DNA from: Lycium barbarum
Taxonomy: Eukaryota > Streptophyta > Magnoliopsida > Solanales > Solanaceae
Direction: 5' to 3'
Assembly (NCBI RefSeq): GCF_019175385.1
Contig: NC_083337.1
Location: 22,057,885-22,121,884 of the forward strand
Length of the DNA: 64,000 nt
Each line of letters starts with the position of its first letter. Position 1 is the stretch's first letter. Positions 1 through 12,708 of the stretch are shown here, piece after piece. The notes beneath the pieces were generated by a model that ran no database searches, was not told where the DNA came from, and saw nothing but the letters and a program-made list of their open reading frames with translations. Both the position numbers and the translations under genes were made by a program.

Positions 1-40
1 AATGTATTGTGATGCATTCTGTGTTGGTTTGGGTGCCGTG
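1..40. other. Flank left of the putative Ogre LTR
   Basis: Forty bases before the TG that I take as the LTR start. Nothing can be assigned. They may be host or older repeat sequence, and they are too short to test the target-site duplication because the partner flank is not in the window. Confidence 0.3.
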
Positions 41-850
41 TGTTGATACCTAATTTTTGACCTCCCGTAATTTATTTTAATCACTCAGAGTCCCCGGAGA
101 ATGAATAAAATGAGATGGGCATCTTGAAAGATTTAAATGATTTTTATAAATTGTCCAAGCCAACATATTTCATTCGCTTAAATTGATAAAAGGGATTTTC
201 ATGCATCACAAATTTAATTGGAAAATTAGTGAATACTTTTATGATATTTTATGAAAGGTTTGTTAAATTTAAATAATAAAAAAATGGGAGAAAGAGAGAA
301 AGAGGGTTTTCATTTATTTAATTATTTTAAATTATCAAGAAATAAAAATTTTACAAATACTTTATTTCCTTTTAATCCATGAAGTTTGAGTAATTTAAAT
401 AATTTAAGTAGCTAACCATTAAACCCTTTAAACTTCTATTTTTTATAAAATTTGCATGATTTGTCAAAATATATGCATAATTGCCCATAAATATTTTAAT
501 TAGTCTAATTAATTAATTAAATGATAATTATTGCAAATTGATCCGTTTTATATAAAAAAGAAATCCATGGCCACAATTAAATTAATAAGTTCATGATTTA
601 AATAAATTAGATCAGCCTGTTAATGGTTTTTATTCGAAATAGCCAGTTTGATTTAAATTAAAAAATTTCTAATTAGGACCAAAGGCCATAATTGAAATGA
701 TCATGCAAGGTTAATTAATTAAGGCGATTTTAGGCCCATTAACAATTTGGCCGACTTTAAAATCTTTTACTAAAATAATTATGGCCTAATTTTTCCTATA
801 ATTAAAACTTCGTCAATTTTAATATTTTTCCTAATTATTTATTTTTTATG

Positions 851-853
<3 letters not shown>

Positions 854-919
<66 letters not shown>

Positions 920-936
920 TGTATGTATGTATGTAT
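854..936. repeat. Compound microsatellite (TA)n-(TATG)n
   Basis: About 38 bases of TA repeat pass directly into about 45 bases of a TATG repeat, then into imperfect TA. A Tyr/Ile-rich reading frame across it is only translated repeat. Confidence 0.95.
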
Positions 937-1108
937 ATGTATATATGTATACACTTGGTGTATACATAAACACTTGGGCCCTTTTAATATTTAGAATTTG
1001 GACCAGGTCCAGCCCAAGGCTGGGGGGAGACCCGACCCAACTCATTTAAAATTCATTAGAGCGGTATACCCCCATTCTAATTTTTATTTCTTTCTTTTAC
1101 AAAAAATA

Positions 1109-1146
1109 ACCCCCCCCCCCCTCTCCCCTCGTCTCTCTCTCTCTCT
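1109..1146. repeat. C-tract followed by CT microsatellite
   Basis: A run of about a dozen C, then a short CT repeat. Two more C-tracts of similar length lie at 2383-2394 and about 32631-32642. These are typical slippage sites, so their exact lengths may be unreliable. Confidence 0.85.
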
Positions 1147-1552
1147 TCCATTTTCGTGTAAAACCTAGCGTCGCCTTAGCGTTACATTGCCTGTCACCGC
1201 CAAAAATGGCATGTTTATAGAGCATGACTGACATATACAGCTATTGCATGCTTATTGTGGTGAAAGCATTAATTGTTACACCTGTTTTTGTGTTTCTTTT
1301 ACCCGAATATGGTAATAAATCTTGGCTTTACTCTTTTTTTCAGATTTGTAGTTAAAATCCTGATTTCTCTTTTACTTTAAGTTATTTTTGTTTATTGTTT
1401 CTAGCCTTTTCCTATTGGTTCATGGTTGTTGGGTCAGATCGACCCAAGAAGGGTCGGATCTGACCGCATGTTTGGGATGTTGGTTACTGAATATTTGATT
1501 TTGGAAGAGTGTTTATCATACATCACTTGTTGTTAGTTTTGGTCGAACTTTT

Positions 1553-1574
1553 GGGGTTCTACAAATAGAACCCC
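1553..1574 (+). promoter_or_regulatory. TATA-like box inside a hairpin, Ogre LTR
   Basis: GGGGTTCTA-CAAA-TAGAACCCC is a perfect 9-bp inverted repeat with a four-base loop. Its middle reads CTACAAATAG, close to a plant TATA box, followed by a C/A-rich stretch where a start site could lie. A donor-like AAAAG|GTAAAT follows near 1840. Promoter function is inferred; the hairpin is seen directly. Confidence 0.4.
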
Positions 1575-4500
1575 ACTCTCACAAAAAGGAAGAGGTTGGA
1601 AAAAAAAAGGAAAAAATAGTAGAGAGGAAATAGAGAAAAATTTAAAGTGAAGAAGTTGGAAAATTTTGATTTTTCAAAAAGATTCTTAGTAAAATAATTT
1701 TTAAAACCTTGACTGAAATAATCAAGTTTTTTCAGGTAAAATATTTGTCTTACTTCATTTTATCTTTTGTGTGGCTGAGTTGTTGAGGTTGGAAGCATAA
1801 AGCTCCCCAATTCGTTCTTCTCTTGGTTGCACACACAAAAGGTAAATTTTAATTCATTTTATTTTTGTTATTTAGAATTTTTGCTTAGTGTAGGTGTATT
1901 AACATAGTTAGACTGCTCTGGTGGTTTGATGATTGTTAATGTTGGTTCTTAGGGTTAAAGATTGCCCTATTTGATTGTGTGCTTAATTTATGGATCTACT
2001 TGAGGCAAGCACAATAGAACTAGTGTTAATGATATGTTGAAACTCATTGTGGAGTAGGCAGTTTGGACTTCTTATTGGTTTGTTTATTCATGTGATTTTA
2101 ATGTTCCCATGCTTACTATGAAGGGGTGTGTTTGAAGTACTTTGAAAAATCCACTTTTCTTTTCTTTCCTTCTTGAAGTCATGTTACTCTGTGAACCATA
2201 ATCCTAAGTAGAACCAATGTAGTAAAGTTCAACTTATTTCCCTCTCACCAAATTCTATGTGTTGTTTAAAGGAGATAAGGCAGTTTATAGGTTGGTTTAG
2301 AGGAACATGAATAGACTTCCTGTAATGTGTGCTTGTGCTTCTAATTTGAAATCACATCTTTTTACTAATCAGTCATGAACTACCCCCCCCCCCCTCCTCT
2401 TTACAACACATATTTTAACTTAATAAATGGGTTTAGATACAACTCCTTGTGTGTTATCTTCTTTTAAAATAAATAAATACTTAGGTGTGAGTTAAACCTA
2501 TTTGCTGATCCTTTGAAGATATAACAGTAGATTATTTTATTTTTTTTCCTTTCCTTCTCTCTTAAATGATCTTGCTCACATAGAATAGAGTTAAGACAAG
2601 ATGAATCAATAGTTTGTTTTATTTATCAACTAATATTCAGATAAAAGATAGAATTAGGCTCAGTTTGAATCTGTGGGTTGGTAGACTGTTAATGGCAATA
2701 CTTGTGATCATGTTTCCATTTAGTGTAGGCTAGATTATGTGCTAATTGTCCATGATTGTAGCAAATTCTAGAACTATTATGATCAAGGTGTTTGAGTGTG
2801 AAATTTGTTCTTTCCCCTGGTTTGATCAAGGCTTAGTTTCTTGTTTGAACTTGTCTCTTAAACATATAGAGTCCATAACTTGTCTTGTGTGGTTCATTGT
2901 CACAAGTCTTACATCTCTTCCCTAAATGTTCAGAGTTCTGATAAAAAGGGAAAATGAAAAGAAAGGATTAACTCTAGGAATTGTAAGACTACGTCCATTT
3001 GAAGATTAATCAGAGTTAATCTAACTAGTAACTAACTAACAAGATGGTTGTCAGTCTGTAACTTGGTTAGTGATCATGTTCGAATTGCAAGGTATAAAAT
3101 GAAAGGAAAAAGTTATCTAGAGGGAAGTCTATTCTGCTATCTGTGATCTCCTGTTGATTAGTCCTATCCTCATTAGTTGTTTTATCTAACTAGTGAAGTA
3201 AACTTATTATGGAAGTGGACTGATATGCCATATTCTTGCATTTGTGTTATGTTTCACTCATGTATAAGTCCTAGTTTAATAGATGATCCTAAGTATTCCC
3301 ATTTAATAAGTTTTAAGTATTAAAAGAAGAGTGAAATGAAGCAATTTGGTTTTTATTTGTCCAGTCTTAAACAGTTTGGAGACTGAGGCTTTTGTTTTGA
3401 GACATGAATTTTGTTTTGCTTTTTTGTGTACATAAGTGAAGGATATAGTGATAATAACTCATGGTCTTTGATTAATCTAGGCTTAAAAGATGGAAACAAG
3501 TAGGAAAGATCCTATGAATCTAGTCTGAATAAAAGAAGAGGATAAAAAGGATAGAAAAGAGATAAAAATAGTAATTGAAACCTTAAGGAAATGTTTGGCT
3601 TTGAACTGTGAATTGTTCAGTCATTCTTTTGGTATGTGCTAAAGGGTAATAAAAGGGACCATAAGTGTATATGTAGGGGTTGAAAACCACTTGGCTAAAT
3701 GGGAAGGTCTTTTATAGACATCTTAGGAGAGGATTGAGAAAGGGTCAAGTAATCTTTCTTCCAAAATAAGAGCTTGTCATGGCATTCTTCATAAGCCTAA
3801 GGGGTGTAACCTCCTACGTTTTAACATTTGGTGTTTCCTGCCATTTCGTTTAGTTAATTGGATCCTAAAAAATGAGTTTCTTGGGGATTTATTGATTGTT
3901 CACTCAGATTAATAACATGGTCTTGCTGTGTCTGCTCTGATATGTCTTAAAGGAGGTGGTTGACTACGTTAGGTGATATATGATAATATGAAGATTGTAG
4001 TAAAACTGGAAAAAAGGAAAAGGCTTTTAAAAAAGGCAACACTGTTTTTTTTTAAATGAGGAAAGAAAAGTTCTATGAAGATAACATGATAAGATATAAC
4101 AGATTCTTTGATATTTGGTTAAGTTGAGTTCATAACTAAGACCTTTATGTGAATTCTGTGTGTAATGATTTGAGTCCAACTTGTGCTTGAAAGATGGTCT
4201 GTTTTATCTCTTATTTTAAGTAACATTAGGATCTTAAAAATAAGACAATCCGCGGTTTGTATCCATTTAAGATAGCAGTACAGTCTGAGGGGTATATTTG
4301 ACCCCTTCTTTGTGATACTTTGGGCTATATGTCATGTTTTCCATTTTAAGATGTGTTTTGAGTTCATTAATCTAAAGTCTAAGCACAAGATAAAACTAAA
4401 CTTGGTCATATGGGATAGATGTGTTTTCCCCTTTTGTGCAGCATTAGAAATAGCTAAGGATATGTTGTACTTGTCTAGTTTTGAAGAGATGAAAACTAAG

Positions 4501-4716
4501 AGTAGGCCATTGTCTATGAAAATTTCCAAATCATGTGCATCCATTGTAAAAACCAACTTGCCTCTTTTCTGCAATAGAACAGGATCAGGAGAAAGGTCTA
4601 AAAGAATCTCAAACTCTGAACTTAAAAAATGTGAATCTTATGTGCATCCATGGGACTTTTGGTCCTTCTCCTTGATTGAGTTGTGGATGAAAATATAACT
4701 GCTGTACCTAAGGTTG
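1575..4716. other. Ogre LTR body, no gene
   Basis: AT-rich sequence with no protein similarity that I can recognise. The open frame on + at 4312-4698 (about 128 codons) has no recognisable domain and lies in LTR sequence just before the nested insertion. I do not call it a gene. Confidence 0.6.
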
Positions 4717-5077
4717 TGTCTCACCCTAATTCTGATAGGGCATGATTGGCACTCGACCCTCACTTAGAGCCGAGCGAACCCGCTAGTTCTCATTATACTC
4801 ATAGTCTTACTGGACTCTTAATCGTGAAATGATGTGCAAAATGAAGGCCTTTCAAAACATTCTTTTCATCTTTCTTAACTCAAGTAAAAATGTTACACCT
4901 CGGAAAATTTCCCGATTGGTACGTAAGTAAATGAACTAATGGGGTGTGCGAGGAGTGCGAGTGTATAATGTTTCATGGGAAATGTATGTAAAGGGATGTG
5001 GATGATTAGAATGAAAAGTCAAGAAATGAGAAAAATTGAAAGGTGGAAAAACTGCCCAGTGGTCGTATATTGCAAAA

Positions 5078-5411
5078 TACGGACCGTAAAGTGCAATACG
5101 GTCCGTAAACTGGCAGTCGTAAACTGCCATGCAAAAGCTTCAGCTTTCTGCCAGTGGTCGTATAGTGCAAATACGGACCGTAAACTGGTATACGGTCCGT
5201 AAACTGCCAGGTCGTAAACTGGCATACCAAACTTCAACTTTCTGCCAGCTGAGGAAGAGGTATAATATGACCTGGTGGACGGACCGTAAAGTGATTTACG
5301 GCCCATAAACCATGGTCGTAAATCACCATGCATGCAGGCCAAAGTTTCTGGTTCTGCTTAAGCTTAAAAACGACCACGAGGGACGGTCCGTAAACTGAAA
5401 TACGGACCGTA
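5078..5411. repeat. Cluster of TACGGWCCGTA palindromes in LTR
   Basis: Near-perfect 11-bp palindromes TACGGACCGTA or TACGGTCCGTA at 5078, 5097, 5172, 5191 and 5401, with degraded forms near 5280, 5296 and 5382, usually followed by AAACTG. Intervening bases such as TGGCAG...CTGCCA add more short hairpins. It lies 190 to 520 bases from the LTR start, in the U3 position. Confidence 0.85.
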
Positions 5412-6081
5412 AACCTCCATGGACGACCACTGTTCACCCAGCACAGACTTTTCAATTCATTAAATATGAGGATCAAGACTTGTCTTATTTCATTTACAAC
5501 ATTACACCACTTCTCTCTAGAACTTCCCTCTACATTTATTTTATGAGTTTTCAAGGATTATAAGTCATCCATAACATTAAGACAAGTAAATCAAGGATAA
5601 GGGAATCATCAAGGATCATCCAAGTCAAGAAATCCAAATGGAGAAAAACTAGGGTTTTGCTCAAAGAAGAGTATTATCAACCAAAGCTTGTTCCTACAAC
5701 TTCTATGGTAAGATTCATGATTTTTACAAGATGTTTGAGGTATTGGAGAATTAAAATACATGGATTGTAGAAAATGTGGTCAACTAGGTCATGAATGATG
5801 AATAGTGACATTTTGAGAAATAGTTTGAATTGAGTTATGAATGTTGTTGTGTTGTGATATGAATGTGTTATAAATGGTATTAAGATCATGAACTAAACAC
5901 TTTAGACGAATGGACGAAGATGGGTGTTATAATCATGAATGTGGGTGAATTAGAGGCAAATTGAGGGATCTAGATAATGTGGTTAATGTGAATGACTAAT
6001 GGCCATTGTTATGACATTAATGAAGGTATAAACGCTAGCATTGGAAGGGAACGTGCAAGTGTAGAATAGTTCGACGGAAAG

Positions 6082-6883
6082 GTATGTAAGGCTAACCCTT
6101 CTTTCATAAGGCATGGTTCTTGGCCAAATTCCTAAATTCCTCTATATGAGTATGTTGTCTCCACATGGTTGGCATTCCGAGCTCATAAGCTCACGACCCT
6201 TGATATGTACTATGATTTTACTATGTTCCTCGCTTGACAAGTAAGTCCATAATGTAGATGTAACGATAGTGATGAGGATAGAAATGATGATGAGAGTAAA
6301 ATGAGATTAAAGATGCTTACGAGCTATGATGTATGTATATGTGCCTATGAAGGGCTATAATGATACCCCGAGCTTATAACGCCGGGTAGGATATATATAT
6401 ATATATATGTATATGATTATGTATAAAGTATGTATACGATTACGTAACGCGCGCACACCTCTGCAGAGGGTACGGATAACCCTGATGCCTTGGTAGGGCC
6501 AGGTATGTATGACCTTGAGCCTTGGTTGGCCAAGTATGTATAAGACACCGATCCCATGAGGTCGGGTATGCTATGTAAATGCTATGTATATGAAATGACT
6601 ATGTATATAATACGAATATGAATGTGAAAAGACTATGTATAGGAATACGGATAAGGACATGTATACGAATATGAGCACAAGTATGGTACGAGTATTACTA
6701 TGGGATACGAACGACGATGTATGCAAGTAAGCGACATGATGATGATATTATTGTCTCCCCTCCTATGCTATCTTCATATGATATCTATTATGCTTCTATA
6801 TTGATGTTGATCATGCTTTACATACTCAGTACATTCTTCGTACTGACGTCCTTTTGTTTGTGGACGCTGCGTCATGCCCGCAG
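6082..6883 (+). other. Predicted leader intron in LTR (hypothesis)
   Basis: Donor-like G|GTATGT at 6082, branch-like ACTGAC near 6843, acceptor-like CCCGCAG ending at 6883; 802 bp. The same pair of sites recurs at 39766-40524, 46251-47179 (first acceptor mutated), 50579-51546 and 57461-58390 on the + strand, and 8620-7633, 23197-22427 and 54005-52809 on the minus strand. Splicing is inferred from the conserved sites only. Confidence 0.4.
6470..6570. repeat. Minisatellite in LTR
   Basis: Imperfect units of about 30 bases built on 'ccttggtagggccaggtatgt'-like blocks. The reverse LTR has a related array at about 7860-8090 (units with cctaccaaggctcag). Both lie within the predicted LTR intron. 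Confidence 0.6.
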
Positions 6884-8191
6884 GTGCGCAGGGAGGCAGA
6901 TTTGATCCTTAACTGCCTATTCGGAGATTTCATAGAGAGCTCCATCTCCTTCGGAGCCATATCTTTTGGGTACTCATTCTTTTGTGTATATAATTATGGG
7001 CATAGCGGGGCCCTGTCCCGCTAATGTGATATGTTATACTCTTAGAGGCTCGTAGACAGGTGTGTGTGTGGGTAGATGTGTTTGGCCTTGTCGGCCTATG
7101 TTTTGTATATCCTTTTGTCGGCCACGTTGGCCCATGTATATTGATGTGGCATGAATGCCTATGATGATATAAATGTGCGGTTGTCCATATGGGACTAGTT
7201 GACGAATGAATGGAAATGCATGTATGATTATGTGGATCACCTAGATGTAAGTATAAGAGTAAGCTAAGAGGGTGCTCGGGTGGGTTAGCACCGGGTGCTC
7301 GTCGCGGCCCCGAGTCGGGTCGTGACAAAAAAACTGTAATAGTATGAATCCGTAAAGGAATGCATAATGCTACATCAGCTTGCATAGCTACTTAGAAGGC
7401 TAATATACTTTATACATGACTCTATCTGCAAAAGTCTCTAACATAAGACATGATATCAAAACCTAAGTTGGGACAGGACCCCAACATACCCATAATGTGC
7501 GTGACTCAGCTCATGAGAACATACTCCGACGCGGTATCACTCCGAACCGAATGGAGTCTACCAATCCATCTAACACCCTGGAACATCCTATAGTCAAACT
7601 CCTGGACAACTTTCCTGCAAGACAATATGGGGCTGTGTGGCATGAAACACAGCGCCCCCAGACAAAGGGATGTCAGTACGGATAATGTACTGAGTATGTA
7701 AAGCATAATCAATAGCATAACGAAAGCATATGAAATAACATAGTATGGACGAGTTATAAAATGAGAGAGAGCTAGGTATACCTCTAACGATCCTCGTTAT
7801 ACTTACTTATCCTCTTTCTACTAGGAAACTTCCTTTTCATACATTTGAATACATAGTAGTATCATACCCGACTATCTAAGTTCGGTGTCTTACGTACGCA
7901 GCCATAATAAAGTTGGGTGTTATACGTACCTGGCCCTACCAAGGCTTAGTATTATCTGTACCTAGCCCCACCAAGGCTCAGTGTTATCCGTACCTGGCCC
8001 TACCAAGGCTCAGTGTTATACGTACCCAACTACAGTGGTGTGTGCGTAATAGATATCATACTCGGCCACATAGGCTCGGTGTCACAATATAGTATTCAAA
8101 CATTTATAACATACATATGTATCCGAGAGAAACATTTCGACACTATCGGGGTGACACAAAGTCTATAACTCCCGATTTCTATTATTGAATC

Positions 8192-8340
8192 GCCATCATC
8201 TTTATCGTCATCACTATTATCATTGTCATCATTATCATCATCACTATTATCGTCGTCATCATTATCATCATCACTATTATCATTATCATTATCACTATTA
8301 TCGTCGTCATCATTATCATTATCATTATCATCATCAGTAT
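8192..8340. repeat. CAT/CGT trinucleotide-based microsatellite
   Basis: Irregular array of ATCATC, ATTATC and GTCGTC words. On the minus strand it reads as an Asp/Asn/Ser-rich frame of about 86 codons, which is a by-product of the repeat. Confidence 0.9.
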
Positions 8341-9360
8341 TAGGAGCTTCTGCCAAAGTATCTCAAGAATATTGTAATTTATGAACTCCTAGCGACTCTA
8401 AGATTTGGGCATTTTGAATATCTTAGATGGCATATCTGGAATTGACCTCATCATCATAATCGTTATTGTTATCATCACAAGAAACGTTGTCAACAATATC
8501 AAGAGAATCTCGAGGGTCACGAGCTTATAGCCTTTATAAGAATAGGAATAGCGTGAACGTCTCGTATAGACGCAAAATGATGGAAACATGCCTTTAGAAA
8601 GAAGGGTTAGCCTTACATACCTTTTTGTCTCTTTAACCTTCTCAATTTAAAGCTTCCTTCCGATGTTCACGATTCTACATTCAAGAGAATTCGTACTAAG
8701 ATTAGACATTCGGAGCATACTTAAGCTTAGGCTAAAGCTAACGAAAATTGGGCAGCATTTCCTTTGTTTATAAAACTTTCCCCATATCATATATCAACTC
8801 CAAAACGTCTATAATAACATTCACGATATTATAACCAACAATCTTCATTCACCCACATTACCCACATTTCCAAATTTCACTTCAATTCATCCATAACCAT
8901 GGTCATAGTTCACTATTATATTTACTCACATATAATTCTTATCCCGTGTCCTTAATATCATTTATAACATCATCGTAATCACAACATAACAAGAATTGTG
9001 ACTCATTTCAAGCTACTACTCAAAATCTCACTATTCTCACATTCATGACACATTTGGAATGATCATAAAACTTACCTTAGATAGTGTAGAAATGAGCTTT
9101 GAGTGGAAATACTTCACTTGATCCAAAACCCTAGTTCACTTTCAATGGAATTTCTTGACTTGGATGAACCCTAATGAGTTTCTTACACTTGATTTACTTG
9201 GTTTGAGGAAGTTGATCATGAATTTCTCTTAATTTCTTGTGGAAGAAGTTTGGAGAGCTTTCTAGAGGGTTCTTGAGGTGTGGAGTGAGAAAATGAAATG
9301 AAATAAAATAATGAACTTGGGTCCTCCTTATATCAACTTAAAATATGTCCCGACACGAAC

Positions 9361-9510
9361 ATACGGACTAATATACGGTCCATATCTTTTTTATGGACCG
9401 TATGTCTGGCCGTATCTTTGGTCCAGTGAGGGGTGCTAATCTGGGATGATTATACGGCCAAACATACGGCCAGTATAATTTATACGGCCAATATGTTGGG
9501 CCGTATAATG
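9361..9510. repeat. TACGGCC/TACGGTCC palindrome cluster in the reverse LTR
   Basis: Repeated words tacggtcc, tacggcc and ggccgta in both orientations. Seen from the LTR's own strand the cluster is 330 to 480 bases from the LTR start, just before a TATA-like sequence. This is the same position as in the other LTRs. Confidence 0.7.
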
Positions 9511-9846
9511 CCCAGTCCTTTCGAACTCATTCTCGTCGACTCGGTTGATCTCCAATCCTTATGGAACCTTCTTAGCACTTGTTTAACTCTTCATTAGCAA
9601 TCTAAAGGATGTTATAACTCTTCTTCTAAGACATCATTAGTCCGGTACTTTGGAAAATCTCTCCGAAACACATAGTATACATCGCCTTTCTCCATGAACT
9701 TTCTTCTCTTGCTTCAAACATCTTTGGAATCTTAATTAGAATCATTAAATGCTATTTCTTACTTATTGAAACATCGTATACTCCGTGCCCTTCATTAGTC
9801 TATTCACTGTGCATCAATGAATAATTTTCCGAGGTGTAACAGGTTG

Positions 9847-12706
9847 TGTCCTCTACATAGAACAATCAATACTTGCAAATTCTTTGGCATTTTACCACAA
9901 TTGATCCTGGCTTGGATTTAATTTTACTTAAAACTTAAACTGGATTCTGCTGAGAAGTAATACAGAACCATACTAGTAGATGGCTATTTCATTTAAAAGA
10001 ACTTTGTTTTTCACCTATTTGGATTTTCCATATCATATCTGTTAGGATTTCAGTTTGGTTCCTTCTGTTCACTCCCTGTATTCTCTAGGAGGATCACTTA
10101 GACTTTAGAATATCATTCCTAAAAACATACAAGAACCTTTACTTGGGCTGTGCATAAGACATCTAGGATCATTTGAGGATTTTGTCTAAACAACTCTATA
10201 TATACTCCATGAATGCCAAATCTGTTGTGATTGTACCATGTCTAGAAGCTGGTTTTCCTTATCCTTGTGTGTCTTTATACTTTGCCACATCTACTTGATT
10301 CAGTAATGTCAAGGACCGTATTATTCCTACATAAATTCCTGTGTTGTGATTACTTGGTTTAAGTTTACTCTTGGCCATACTGTAGCTATGCAGAATGCTT
10401 TTTTTTTCCATGTTTAAGTCATACTTGATGTCTTGGCCTTGGTTCATGAGATTAATATACCTGCTGAATCTATTCCCCTCTTCTCTCCTTGTTCTCATCT
10501 GATTCTAGTTGACTTATAATTGTTCTATATACATGTATATTGGACCTAGCCTATTTATTCTGAGCCATGTGTTTGTATGTGGATATGTGTCTTCCATGGT
10601 TGTTGATGGCTGAGAGGCAGTTTAGGTGAAACAGGGGTCTAGTTTGAGCCTTCCTTTGGTGACAAGCCATACCGGAGGTTCATGAACCCTGTTGGAACTT
10701 GTGCAGCATCAGGAATAAGTAGGAGAGGGGTAATGACTTGGCCTTCCCACCACCTAGGTTTGGGGTTTGAGTTTAAGGACATGCAAAACACATATGCATA
10801 ACATATGGGCTTATGAATAAATAGGATATGTTGCCTATTCATGTGTATATTTATGTATAGAATAGGACTTGTAAATGAATAGTGCAATGTGTATATATGT
10901 GTGTATAGTATATGTATGATAGGAACAGTAAAATATAAACTAATAGGGGTTTTTTGTTTCTTTCCCCTCTCCGCTGCATGACCACATTGGCCAAGGTCCA
11001 GCCACCCTATTGGGTCAAAAGCCCAATAGGGAAAATTCTTTCAAGTGTCATTGAGTCTAAAAGAGAAGAAAGGGAAGCTAATATATTCAAGGCCCAATCA
11101 TGGGTAAAAATGACACGAAGGCACAACCATGGGTGAAAATGGTTGTGGTTTGGTACACCCCAATTTACTTTCCTCGTTATATTTATGCCTTCCCTATTTG
11201 CTTAATTTGCTTTCTTGTATTGTACTCATTATTTGTAAAACCCACAAACATTATTGGAATCATTTATATTGCGTATTAGGCATCTTAGGCAAAATGGTGC
11301 ATATGCCGTTTAGATTGACTTTAGCTCCATAGAAATTCTTTTTGAAAGATCTGGAAAAATATGTACTGATTTTGATTAAATAAAAATGGAAGGCAACTGC
11401 GCCTGTTCTAATAAATAAACAAACTACAGAGGTTTTTTTTTTGGAAAGGCAAGATAGTGTTATCATATCAAGAGGATGAGTAAAATTGGACAAATAAATC
11501 CTTTTCAATCATTGAAATACATTTTCTAGGTTTTCAAGTTGATAAAAAGTGATATTTTGGGCTAGAGCCCACCTGAGTCTTTTCTTAAAGAAAACCAAAT
11601 GTTTCAAAAAATATTTTTGGGCCAGAGCCCATTAGGTTTGGTATTTTGAAAACAAAATGACATAAGCTATTTTTGGGCTAAGACCTCCATTTGACTATTT
11701 TTAAATCTGTAGATAAGAAAACATGGTTGAGGCCCATGTTTAATAGCTAAAACAAGGCATCTTTTGGACTAGAACCCATGCATTTTTATCTTTAAAAAGA
11801 AAGCAATAACGAATATCTTTCTTTTGGTTACAGCTCATCTGATTATTTTAAACTCTTGGTTGGAAAAATTCTGGGCTAAAGCCCATGTTTTAAACAAATG
11901 AAATAAAGTGTTTTGGGCCAAAAAACGAAATGGATTTCAAAAGCTAAATTTTGCCTTAAAAAAATCTAAGATTTTGGTCCAAATAAAACATGCATATAAC
12001 GGGTACATTTTTTAAAGGGAACATATGGAAAAGTTATTAGACCATAAATATAAATCACTTTTCTAAAAGACAAAACGTGCATATATAAAGAATCCCTTTC
12101 TTGAAAAAATCAAACGGTCCAATTTTATGCCTAATTAAAAAATTATTAGGTAAGGATGTTCTGGAAATATATTAAATGAATTGACCCACGTGTGAGTAAA
12201 AGCATGAATAAAACATATTCACCCAAATCATTAAAAAAAACTTTCTATCTTTTTCTGTAGAAAAACTACTATCCTTATATATAAAAGGAACGAATTATAC
12301 CCGGATATCATAAATCCGAATCTAAATACCCTATATGTAAGGGGAATATATTCAATTCTTTTCAAAAAATTATATGCAACATGATAGGCTTTTGCGGGAA
12401 ATAAACATTAAATAAATGGTTCATGCAAATACTTGCACATTGGAATTCGAAGGTCAACCGTATAGTATGGATCCTCAATACTACGGTGCCTAACACCTTC
12501 CCTAGGGGATCACCTGAACCCTTATCTAGAACATTGGATTAAGAAGGATTTTTCACGGCGTATGAATAAACCCTTCAAAACTGGTTTTCCTAATTTCCTA
12601 AAAATTAGGTGGCGACTTTTTAAAATCAAAGTCCGAAAGAGCACCAACAATTACGAAGTAGCTTTTTCGGGCGCTAACCCTACCCTCGAAAATGAGAACT
12701 GTTACA
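9847..12706. other. Ogre LTR, second part, no gene
   Basis: Continuation of the Ogre LTR after the nested insertion. Short open frames on both strands (for example about 10259-10498 and 10639-10887, minus) have no recognisable domain. It holds the hairpin series at 11559-11926 and ends at the primer site. Confidence 0.6.
11559..11926. repeat. Series of GGGCTAGAGCCC-type mini-hairpins
   Basis: Hairpin words GGGCTAGAGCCC (11559), GGGCCAGAGCCC (11619, exactly 60 bases later) and GGGCTAAAGCCC (11873), with decayed relatives near 11675, 11731, 11766, 11826 and 11915. Spacing is about 40 to 60 bases, usually after TTTT. Confidence 0.75.
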
Positions 12707-12708
12707 GA

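Larger units (their letters stand above)
4891..7327 (+). mobile_element. Forward solo LTR nested in the reverse solo LTR
   Basis: TGTTACACCTCGG at the left, GGGTCGTGACA at the right, and a 5-bp duplication aaaaa at 4886-4890 and 7328-7332. No internal region, so a solo LTR of 2437 bp. It shows the same layout as its relatives: a palindrome cluster (5078-5411), donor-like AAAG|GTATGTAAGGCTA at 6082, the hairpin CAGTAC...GTACTG near 6827, and acceptor-like GCCCGCAG|G ending at 6883. The A-only target duplication is weak evidence by itself. The TG...CA ends and the match to other LTRs are stronger. Confidence 0.85.
4717..9841 (-). mobile_element. Reverse-oriented solo LTR (gypsy), itself interrupted
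   Basis: Bounded by TGTCTCACCC on the left and GGTGTAACA on the right, with a 5-bp target duplication ggttg at 4712-4716 and 9842-9846. Read on the minus strand it starts TGTTACACCTCGG, like the other Tekay-group LTRs here. Without the inner insertion it is about 2.7 kb. It has no internal region, so it is a solo LTR left by recombination between two LTRs. On the minus strand it has palindromes near 9510-9361, a TATA-like GATATAAGG near 9330, a donor-like site at 8620 and an acceptor-like CAG ending at 7633. Confidence 0.88.
41..12706 (+). repeat. Putative 5' LTR of the Ogre-type element (with nested insertion)
   Basis: Starts TGTTGATACC and ends TGTTACA two bases before the primer site, so it has the TG...CA ends of an LTR. 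Without the nested insertion (4717-9846) it is about 7.5 kb, long even for Ogre. The AT-rich body has no ORF of interest. The stretch at 12487-12510 (CTAACACCTTCCCTAGGGGA) is a motif I associate with the 3' part of Ogre/Tat LTRs. The left end is less certain because there is no 3' LTR in the window to compare with. Confidence 0.6.

Noticed and set aside
839..1045. Tyr/Ile/Thr-rich minus-strand frame over the TA/TATG repeat
   Set aside because: It is translated microsatellite with no start context or domain.
4312..4698. 128-codon + strand frame in the Ogre LTR
   Set aside because: Lies in LTR sequence, has no recognisable domain, and ends at the insertion site. Chance length is plausible in this composition.
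5078..5411. CRISPR-like or satellite array of TACGGWCCGTA words
   Set aside because: Spacing is irregular, spacers are themselves repeats, and the block is part of an LTR. CRISPR arrays are not expected in a plant nuclear genome.
8096..8356. Asp/Asn-rich minus-strand frame, resembling an acidic protein
   Set aside because: It is the product of the CAT/CGT trinucleotide array within a solo LTR.
4711..9850. 10-bp duplication aggttgtgtc suggesting a Mutator-like DNA transposon
   Set aside because: The match extends by chance because the LTR starts with TGTC and the right flank is also tgtc. TG...CA ends, a 5-bp duplication and homology to other LTRs fit a solo LTR better.
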